Shown one piece after another: positions 43,590 through 52,400 of a stretch of DNA of 64,000 nucleotides. Source of the stretch: Prorocentrum cordatum (taxonomy: Eukaryota > Sar > Dinophyceae > Prorocentrales > Prorocentraceae). The number at the start of each line of letters is the position of its first letter. Position 1 is the stretch's first letter. The position numbers were made by a program, and so were the translations under genes. Where the stretch lies: NCBI GenBank assembly GCA_963575745.1, contig CAUYUJ010014597.1:326957-390956 (forward strand), in the 5' to 3' direction. The notes under the pieces are model-generated. The model did not search any database, was not told the DNA's origin, and worked only from the letters and a program-made list of their open reading frames with translations.

Positions 43590-43870
43590 CCCCTTTCTCT
43601 TCCTCCTCCTCTTCCTCCTCCCCCTCCCCCTCCCTCCTCGTCCTCGTCCTCGCCCGGTCCTCCTCCTCCTCCTCCTTCTCCTACTCCTCCTCCTCCTTCT
43701 CCTCCTGCCCTTCCCGAAGTGCGTCCACATCAGCCTGTGGGAGGTCACTCCAGTTGTGCCAGCCAGGGAGGCCCGACAAGAACAGAAAGGAGGAAGGAGG
43801 ACCAGGAGGTTGAGGGAATCAAGAGAGGAATGAGAGACTAAGAGGAGAAAGATGACGAGGAGAGGAAGGA
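43590..43870. repeat. CTC tract followed by GGA-rich sequence
   Basis: CTC/CTT at about 43595-43715 and GGA-rich sequence at about 43788-43870. Confidence 0.8.
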
Positions 43871-44256
43871 GGGACGAGCAGTGATGGCAAGTCCCAGTCA
43901 TGCCCTCGCCACTGGCCTGGCAGACGGAGGCGGGGGTTGCGAGAGGACGCCTGAAACGGCCGGCGCGCCGCACTTTTCCTGGAGGCCGCTCCAGCGTCCA
44001 AGCCCTCCCTCGTACCGAGAATTTCGCACGGGGCCTGAAAACATACACCAAGAGTGCTTGACTTCGACCCCACCTCCCCTCCACCCTTCTCCTCCTTTGC
44101 TCCCACTCTCCTGCTCCCTCCTGCCGTGCGTCGCCTTCCTTCCCTCCTGCTTCCCGAAACAAAGGCACCGATACCGCTCTCACCAGGAGTTCGAGGCGAA
44201 CCCAGCCGTGGCAACGAGGAACGGGCAGCGGTATCCGTACATCAACCTTCCCTGAG
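43871..44256. other. No supported gene
   Basis: CT-rich in its right half, with no recognisable motif. Confidence 0.4.
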
Positions 44257-44890
44257 GTAGGTGGGGCGTCGGGCATCGGCGGGAGGCCTCCTAGATGGGG
44301 TCAGAGTAGATGGGACCGGAGGATCGCGCCGCATCGCCAATGCATCAGCGATGCATCGTCGATGCACCGCCGACGTCCGCGATGCATCGGCGACGTCGGC
44401 GTGGGGAAACACGGGCTCCACATCGAGCTGCATCACCGATGCATCGGCGATGCGGTGCGATCCTCCGACCCTAGGAGGCCTAGAGGCAGGTGGGGCGGCG
44501 GGCACCGGCGGTGCAGTGTTCAGGGCCCCGGCATGAAGGGCCCGGGCACTGCGCTAGCCCCCCCTGGCACCGGGGCATCGTGATATTGGGGGCGCAGCAC
44601 CGCGCGGCAAGCGCAGGTCACGAAGCTCACTGTGGCTCATGCGGCCGCAGGGAGGTCAGAGGCCTCCCAGATGGGGTCCGAGCAGATGGTGTCGGAGGGT
44701 CGCGCCGCATCGACGATGCATCGCCGATACATCGGCGATGCCTCGGCGATGCATCGCCGACGTCGTCGACGCATCGGCGGCGCCAGTGTGGAGAAGATGG
44801 GGCTCTCATTGAACCGCCTCCCCGATGCATCGGCGATGCAGCGCGATCCTCCGACCCCATCTGCTTCGACCCCACTTGGGAGGCCTAGAG
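44257..44890. repeat. GCATCGGCGATGC palindromic minisatellite, two blocks
   Basis: Blocks at about 44310-44460 and 44695-44850 consist of GATGCATCGGCGATGCATCG-type units containing the palindrome GCATCG-N-CGATGC. Both are bordered by a common unit (GGAGGCCTCCCAGATGGGGT, GTCGGAGG, TCGCGCCGCATCG), so the whole is a larger repeat duplicated at least twice. Confidence 0.75.
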
Positions 44891-45139
44891 AGGTCCGTGG
44901 GCGCAGCTTTGCGCGCCGCAGTCGGAACATTACCGATCGAAGCCCGACCCTTCTCCTTTTTAATCGGAGTGAACGGCGAAATGAAAACATCCAGAAGGAC
45001 TCGCAAAATAAACCCCGCGTCCAAGAGGGGTGCGTTCAAGACGGCGGATTCGCTAATCATGGCCCGAGGCATGCGCGGGGACCAGGGGGGGGGCCACGGA
45101 ACACATCAAAATCTGGGCAGGTATCATGTCCCTGGCCAT

Positions 45140-45415
45140 GATGTCCACACCTCAGTGGGCCCTGGAAACGACAAGGCCGTTTTTTTACCGGTTCCGTTTT
45201 GCCGTTTTTGTTGCCGGTTCCGACGCCGTTTTTTTACCGATTCCGTCGCCGTGGTTTGACCGGTTCCGGCTCCGGTTCCAATCCTGGAGCCGTTTTTTGC
45301 CGTTTCCCGTGGCCGTTTGTTTGCCGTTTCCATTTTCAACGAACATTTTTTTGGAAACGGTGAAAAAACGACCCTGCCGTTTCCTGGGCCCACAAAGGTC
45401 CACACCCCCGCAGTC
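45140..45415. mobile_element. Foldback element with ~45-bp inverted ends
   Basis: The left end has GTCCACACC, TGGGCCCTGGAAACGACAAG and GCCGTTTTTTTACCGG. The right end is its imperfect reverse complement (GGTGAAAAAACGAC, TGCCGTTTCCTGGGCCCA, GGTCCACACC). The interior is made of CCGTTTTT and CCGGTTCCG repeats. No protein. It could be a MITE or a foldback element. Confidence 0.65.
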
Positions 45416-46014
45416 ATCACCGTCCTCCTGGGCGGCCACGATCAGGTGGTGCGGGTGGGGGTCGGGATTCGGCCGGTGATTCTGACAGGCGCGGTGCCCT
45501 TCTCCCTCGGGCGGGCGGCCAAAGGGGAGTCCGACCCAAAGGTGCCCCAGCGCGAGCGTTGAAAGCATCTGCTGGGGCGGGGTGGGCTCCTGTCTAGGAG
45601 CCGAGGACCATGTGCTGCACCTGAGCCAGCCTATGTCGAGGTCCGAGGCGTGGCCGTCGAAACCTTGCGTTCGATCAGCATAAGGACTATGGTACACGGT
45701 TCGGTGTAGCGACCGACGGCATTTCGTGCACGTTTTGTTATTGGCCCACGGTCCCCAGATCTCACACTGATTTCTTCGTTCTTGGGGCCCTGGTCCCTCG
45801 GCGAGGGGGGGCCATGTTCTTCATCCACGTTAGTCTGTCCATATCGCGACTGTGCGCTCCTTCTCCTCTCCTCGCGCTCACCTTCTCTCGTCGTTGCACC
45901 CGCTCAAACAAGGGGTCACGAGGCACAGAAAGAGCAGGGCGCCTGGGGTTGGCGGCGGGGCCCCATCTGGCACGTGCGTCGGGTCCTTCGTTTTCTGTTA
46001 CAAAACACACCAAA
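45416..46014. other. No supported gene
   Basis: Unique-looking sequence with short frames on both strands and no motif recognised. Confidence 0.4.
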
Positions 46015-46115
46015 CACATGATCCGTTTCGATCCGATCGATCCGACTCGACACCGACTCCGAGCAATCCTATCCGACTCGATTACGATGTTCGGACGGTC
46101 CGATGCGGCCCAGTG
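46015..46115 (-). repeat. GATCGG-rich dispersed repeat, copy B
   Basis: Reverse-complement match to 3325-3430; see copy A. Confidence 0.65.
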
Positions 46116-47279
46116 CTCCCATAGTCTGGTTGTGCATCCTGGCGCGGCCGATCCTGCGCACACCCCGAGTCGAGCCGACGTTCCGACCTGACTGATCCTG
46201 CCCCACCCCTGCCCTGGAGATCGTCCCTTGGACGATGACGATGATGATGACGACATCGTCGCCGTTGCCGCCATCGCTCCTGCGCGCGTTCTGACGAGGG
46301 TTTCGAGCCGGATCCAGCCGTGAAGGCGAGGGCCCTCCAGAAGGCCCACCAACGGCAAAGCGCGTCAAAATCCAGGAGGACGGATTCTCCTCATCTCAAG
46401 GTCCAGTTCGATCCGATTCGAGCGAGGCCCGAGTTCTGGGCCCCCCCTGCGCGCGTCCCCTGTGCCGAACCGGCTTGTTTGTGCAGGCGGTGTACAAACA
46501 TCGTGCCCTCAAAGGATGCCATGTTTGTATGCAACTCCCGCTCCACGGTCGTGTGCCAGACCAGCTTGAATGGTGTGCGTGTGTGCCAAAACCGCGTCAA
46601 CAATCGATACCGATGTCGACTCCAGCCGGCGCGAACCGATTCGAGCCCCAGGGCGGTGGTCATGGACAAATCCCCCCTCGGACCTGGATCCGTGACCGAG
46701 CCAACATCGAAGACACAACAAAACCTGCCTAAGCGTAAACTGTCGGAGTTCCGCGCGGAATTCTTGGATCGGCGATGGGCACCCCTACCTGCCATGGAAA
46801 GGGAGCCGAAGAAAAAACAACTGCATAAAGCTAAACTCTTGGAGGTCCACGCCTGGCGCGAGGAGCGCGCCAAGGGCGGCACCGAATGCGCCGTCAGGGG
46901 GTCAAGCGCCGATCCAGGAAGTCCGCGCGGACCTCCGAGATCCAGGAAGTCCGTGCGGATCTCTTCGACAGGGGCAAGATTCCCAAACCTGCGACGTTTT
47001 GGTTTCGCTCACGGCGTGGCCTCCCCACAAACCTCTCAACTTGGCGGCGAGCGAGGGGGGTGGGGGGGGGGAAATGCGAGGAGAAGGCCTTCTCGGAAGG
47101 CCCGGAAGTCCCCAGGCCTTCTGGGAAGTTTCCGAAGCCTTCCCCGAAGACAATACAGAATTCTCGCGGGCCGCCGCCTTATCGCGCCGTTGTGTCGAGG
47201 GCCGCTCTGCGCGGACGGCACGTCAAATTCGGACCCCCACTTCCTCCATCGTCTCTCCTCCCTCCTCCCTTCTCCGCCC
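46116..47279. repeat. No supported gene; dispersed repeat copy B at 47045-47165
   Basis: Part of a very long open frame that runs on through the CTC tract into element 3, but this part has no domain and no conserved start. 47045-47165 matches 27525-27690 (AGGAGAAGGCCTTCTCGGAA, GAAGCCTTCCCCGAAGAC). Confidence 0.6.
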
Positions 47280-48221
47280 TCCTCCCCCCTCCCTCCTTCC
47301 TCCTCCTCCTCCTCCTCCTCCTCCTCCTCCTCCTCCTCCTCCTCCTCCTCCTCCTCCTCCCTCCTCCTACCTCCTCCTCCTCCTCCCTCCTGCTCCTCCC
47401 TCCTCCTCCTCCTTCTCCTCCTCCTTCCTCTTCCTCCCTCCTCCTCCTCTCCTCCTCCACCTCCTCCTCCTTCCCTCGTCTCCCTCCCTCTGCTCCTCCT
47501 CCCTCATCCTCCCTCCTCCTCCCTCTGCCTCCCTCCTCCCTCATCACCCTCCTCCTCCTCCGCCGCTCCTTCCTCCTCCTCCCCCTCCCCTCCTCCTCCT
47601 CCGCCTCCTCCTCCTCCATTCCTCCTCCTCCTCTCGTGCCTCCTCCGCCTCCTTCCTCCTCCTCCTCCTCCGGTTCTCCTCCTCCTGCAAAAAAAACCTC
47701 TCCTCCTCCCCTCCTCCCTCCTCCTCCTCCTCCTCCTCCTCCTCCTCTTCTCCTCCTCCTCCTCCTCCTCCTCCTCCTCCTCCTCCTCCTCCTCCTCTTC
47801 CTCCTCTTCCCCTCCTCCTCCTCCTCCTCCTCCTCCTCCTCCTCTCCTCCTCCTCCTCCTCTCTTCCTCTCCTCCTCCTCCTCCTCCTCCTCCTCCATCT
47901 CCTCCTCCTCCTCCGCTCCTCCTCCTCCTCTCCTCCGCCTCTCCTCCTCCTCCTCCTCCTCCTCCTCCTCCTCCTCCTCCTCCTCCTCCTCCTCCTCCTC
48001 CTCCTCCTCCCCCCGCTCCCTCCTCCTCCTCCTCCTCTCCTCCTCCTCCTCGCTCCCCTCCTCCTCTTCCTCCTCCCTCTTCCTCCTCCCCCCTCCCCTC
48101 CCCCTCCTCTTCTTCCCCCCCCCCTCCTCCTTCTGCCCCTGCTCCCCCTCCTCCTCCCCCTCCTCCTCCTCCTCCTCCTCCTCCTCCTCCTCCTCCTCCT
48201 CCTCCTCCTCCTCCTCCTCCT
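47280..48221 (+). repeat. Very long CTC microsatellite, 5' flank of element 3
   Basis: About 940 bp of CTC/CCT with small interruptions, including an AAAAAA run near 47690. Open frames on both strands read it as Leu/Ser/Pro or Glu/Arg/Gly polymers; all are artefacts. It changes abruptly into the element 3 leader at 48222. Confidence 0.95.
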
Positions 48222-48439
48222 AGGTGGCTTGGCACCGTGGCCCCCGCCCCACGCCCCCCCGCAGCCATTTTGCCTGCGGGCGGGCGCCGCGGGGCCCGCG
48301 CCATAGCCCCCGCGCCGGCGGCCCGCAGCGTGCGGGCGCCTGCACATCGTGCTCTCCTGGGTGGCGCTGGCTGCTGCGCTTGGCCGCGGCCCCCGCCAGG
48401 CGTGCTGGGCATCACGGCGACCGCAGGAGCGCCCGTGGC

Positions 48440-49414
48440 ATGGCCCAGCAGCAGCCCAGGCAGGCTGCGGCCCCGACCCAGCAGCCCAACTGGCCACGTG
48501 CTGCGTCGAGGCTTTGCGGGTTCCGCAGCAACTTCCCCAGCCGCGACGCATGCTGGAAGTGCGGCAGGGACCGCCTCGGCCGCCTGGTCCGCGAGTCGCC
48601 CGCTTCATCTGAGCAGGGCGGGAGGTCGGCATCTGCGAGCCGTCGCCGTCGCTCTGGCCCTCCTCCTCGCGGGCGTGCTGGTCCTCCTGGTGGGGCAGCC
48701 CAAGGAGAACCTGCTGGGCCTGCAGTCGTGCGCGCCAGGCAAGGACTGGCGGCGCTCCAGAAGCTTGGCTACGCCGACGAGCACCCGCTCATCCAGGCTG
48801 CGCGGCAGGAGCTCGCCACCCTGGAGGCTGAAGAGCGTCGCGCTCAGCCCCCTGAGCAGCTCTTGGTCTCCCTACAGAAGCGTGTGGAGGTGGCGCGGGC
48901 TAGAGCCTCTCAGCTGGCGGACGACCTCGGCGAGGCCATCGCGAGGGTCGACGACCTCCGCAAGCAGCAGGGTGTGGCCGACATGGAGGTCAAGAACCTG
49001 GAGGCGGAGGTCCAGGCTGCCCAGCGCGCCGTGGCGGCCTCGGCGGCGGGCCCCAGTGGCGTCGACTTGGCAGCCCTCGCCTCCACGCTGGTGGGCCTCC
49101 AGGCCACGCTCGCCAGCGCCCCTGCACGCGTCGCCAGTGGGCAGGGTATCACAGTCTTGGAGGCGATCGGGCAGCAGGTTGCAGCGCTTGGCACAGCGTT
49201 CCCCGCCGCCTCAGCCCTCATGGCTTCAGGTGCTGCGGCTGCCCCCGCTGCCGCTGGAGCAGGAGGCCCGCCAGACTCCCTGCCAGCTGCCGCAGCTGTC
49301 ACGGCTCCCCCTGCCGCGGCACTGCCTCCTGGCGCTGCCCATGCGTTCCGCGCTGGCGGGGGAACCGCCGCTGCAGCCTGGGAAGTCGCAGCTGAGGCCG
49401 ACATGGAAGGCTAG
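48440..49414 (+). CDS. LINE ORF1 protein with RanBP2-like finger and coiled coil (element 3)
   Basis: 324 residues from the first in-frame ATG after the leader (upstream in-frame sequence back to 48224 has only a GTG). Residues about 17-43 contain NWPRA...LCGFRSNFPSRDACWKCG, which resembles the second half of a RanBP2-type zinc finger (CG-x2-N-F-x2-R-x2-C-x2-C), a fold that binds single-stranded RNA in known proteins; the first Cys of the usual four seems missing. An Arg/Pro/Gly-rich linker follows, then a coiled coil at about residues 95-195 (LATLEAEERRA, LLVSLQKRVEVARARASQL, MEVKNLEAEVQAAQ) and an Ala-rich tail. RNA binding is inferred. The stop overlaps ORF2 by 74 bases. Confidence 0.75.
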   Translation: MAQQQPRQAAAPTQQPNWPRAASRLCGFRSNFPSRDACWKCGRDRLGRLVRESPASSEQGGRSASASRRRRSGPPPRGRAGPPGGAAQGEPAGPAVVRARQGLAALQKLGYADEHPLIQAARQELATLEAEERRAQPPEQLLVSLQKRVEVARARASQLADDLGEAIARVDDLRKQQGVADMEVKNLEAEVQAAQRAVAASAAGPSGVDLAALASTLVGLQATLASAPARVASGQGITVLEAIGQQVAALGTAFPAASALMASGAAAAPAAAGAGGPPDSLPAAAAVTAPPAAALPPGAAHAFRAGGGTAAAAWEVAAEADMEG

Positions 49415-52400
49415 ACACCGTGGGCGTCGTGGCAGCGCCCGCGTGAAGGCCTCTTTCGTCACCTACAACGGCTCGTCCTGGGCTTCGTGCAGGGAGTTTC
49501 TGACCTACTGCGACCTTGGCATCCAGGTGGTGGCGGCCCAGGAGTTGCGCATCGATGGTGATGACCGTCGGCGCGCTGAAGGCTGGGCTGCACGGGCTGG
49601 GTGGCATGCTATTATTTCATCGTGCAGACGTCTGGAGTCGGGCCGCCCGTCTGCTGGAGTTGGTCTTTTCGTTCGACGTCACATCAGCGTGACGGTGCTG
49701 CCAGGCTTGCGAGATGTTGGCCTGATTCCGAGTTTTTGTGTGGCCTGTCATGCCGATTTTGGCATCAAAGGTGGGCTTGTGCTGTTGTCTTGCTACTTTG
49801 AGGTGGGACGATGGAATGACGTGAATGTGATGCGGCTCTACGACATTGCTACGACGCTGCGGGGTTGGAACAGGCCGTTTCTTGCGGCGGGGGATTTCAA
49901 CTGCGATCCGGAGCACCTCTTGGAGTTTGGCTTCCTGAACTTCATTCCTGCAGCAGTGGTCGCGAGGCCTCCCGATCCTACAGGGCGTCATCCTGTTGGC
50001 ACGTGCCGCAGTGCTAAAGGAGCCTACTCGACCATCGACTACTGGCTGGCCAGCTTGTCTATCGCGGGCTCGATGGCGAAGCCCCACCCTGTGGAGGGAT
50101 GGCCTGCATCGCCACACCTCCCTATGCTGACGTCCCTGGACGCACGGGCTAAGGCTGTCAAGTTCCTCGTCTTGCGGGCGCCGAAGGCTTTCCCGAAGGC
50201 AGCCCCGACTGAGGACATCACGCCTGTGCTGGCAGCTGGCACCCGCGATCTCATCGAGGATGATGTAGCACTGGGAGGAGCTGCGAGTCCTGCTCAGGCT
50301 CAGGCGAGGCTGGATCGCTTGTACGCTGAGTTCGTGAATGTCGTGGAGGAGGAGCTGCTTGTGCGGTATGGCATCCCTGTCAGCGACGCTCCTCGCTACT
50401 GCGGCCGTGCTGACAAGGTGGCCTACTGCTGGCGTCAGGCTGGGGGAGCGCCTGCAGCTGCTAGGCCTGCTGCACCTCCCGACGCTCGACGTGCTCGACG
50501 ACTGGCCCAGGCGACGGACGACGCGGTGCGTGCTGGCCTGCAACCTCTGGATTTGCTTCGGCGCCTGGACAGGCTTGTCTCTCTGGGCGCCGAAAGGTCT
50601 TTTCGTTCGCTCGAGTGCCAGCACGTGGTGGCCACGCTGCGTGGCGTTCTGCCGCTGGCAAGAGAGGTCGTGGAGGCGCCCCCCAGTGCATTCCAGGAGC
50701 TGCTGGATCGCGCTGCCTCGGTACAGCCAGGTGGCCACGCTGCGAGGCATGCTGCTGATCTTGGGATGATGGGTCTCGATGGCATTCAGCGCCTGCTGTT
50801 GGATTCGGTCTATTTTGTCGTGGGTTGGCTTCGAACCTATGCCGACGGCCTGGAGCAGGAGGCGATGGCTGAGCGCAGGCGGGACTTTGCGCGGTGGGCT
50901 GCCAGCTGTCGCGAGTCTCGCATCAAGCCGCTGCTCAGCTTCACTAAGCCGCCTGGTGTTCCCCATTCCCAAGTGTTTCGGCATCAGAGGCCCTCCACCC
51001 TGGCTCAGGATGTTGCTGATGATCAAATGGATGGTTGGTCGGGCATCTGGAATGCGCGCCCTGCCTCTGAGGTCCCCACCAGTGCCCATGTGCATGGAGC
51101 GGCTGATGGGCCCGACGACTACGTGGTGAGGCACCTCGCGGATTTCCCTGACACGGCCCAGCTCTTTGAGGATATTCGGCGTTTGCCCCGCGCCTCCTTG
51201 CCTGTGCCGAAGATTGGGCAGTTGCGTGCGGCAGCTAAGTCCTTCAAGTGGCATACGGGGCAGGGCGCTGATCGGCTTGCCCCTCGTTCTCTCAGCCTGC
51301 TCACTGACGAGACCCTCTCGCTGCTGGTGCACGTGCTTTGGCTGGCGGAGCACTGGGAGCGCTGGCCCACGCAGATGGCTGCCGTTCACATCGTGCTCCT
51401 GGCGAAGCCCAAAGGTGGATGGCGGCCCATCGCGCTCTTGCAGGCGGCCTACCGCGTATGGTCGCAGGTCCGCAGCGGGCAGCTGCGGACTTGGCTGCTG
51501 GAGCACGACAGGCCTTTCTTCGCCCTGGCCTCTGGCAAGACCACTCTTGATGTGGCCTCAAGGGCCTTGGTGAGGGCAGAGGCTGCACTGGCGGTCGAGG
51601 ATGGCGTCGTCACGGCCATTGCTGATATCGAGAAGTGCTTCGACCGCATCTGTTGGCGGAGGCTGGTGGCTGCGGCGGCCAAGCATGGGTTTCCGCGCCA
51701 GCTGATGTCATGTGCCTTGGTGATGGACCGTGCGCCTCGCAGGTTGGTGTGGCAGCAGGCTACGTCGTATGCGGTTACGGTATCCCAAGGAGTGCTGCCA
51801 GGCTGCAAGTTCGCGATGGCCATGGTGCAGCTACTGATGCTCGCGTCCTTGGATGATTTCGTAGGCACGGTGGAGCCCGGCATCCCTGCGCAGGTGGGTT
51901 TCTCCTTTTCGTTGGACGTTTTCGCGGATGACCTTACCCTGCAGGTGGTGGCCAGGAGGACGGATTTGTGCAGGGTCGCCACCGACGCTGTGGCCTTGCT
52001 CTGTGACGCCCTGCTGGATCTTGGCCTCCCCGTGGCGAAGTCAAAGGCGTTCCTCACTGCGTCTGACGACTCTACCGCCCCCGCCGTGACTCGGCTTTTG
52101 CGGAGATACGGTTTCCAGGCCAGGTCCTGGTTGGAGGTCCTAGGCCTGGAGGTGGCTGCTGGCAAGAGCGTTCGTGCTCGTGTGCTTCGGGGTCGGGTCG
52201 GGCGTGTCTCGAAGCGGGCCAGGCACTTCAGGAGGCTTAGTCATCTCGGGGCGAAGTTCAGGCAGGTTCCCAAGGCTGCCGTCGGCCCAGCTATCACTTA
52301 CGGTTTGGGCATTGTGGGAGCTGGGCCGCACCTTGTCAAGCGAATGACCTCCCTGGCGAAGCTGGGCTGGAGTGCCATTCCCTCGGGGGCCTCGCACTGG

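Noticed and set aside
46320-48221. The first ~1000 codons of the 2705-codon frame that contains the element 3 ORF2
   Set aside because: It runs through unrelated sequence and the CTC tract (Leu/Ser/Pro polymer) only because the repeat has no stops. Protein homology starts after 49341.
47504-48632. Gly/Glu/Arg-rich frames of 300-360 codons on the minus strand
   Set aside because: Translations of the CTC microsatellite; every phase is open.
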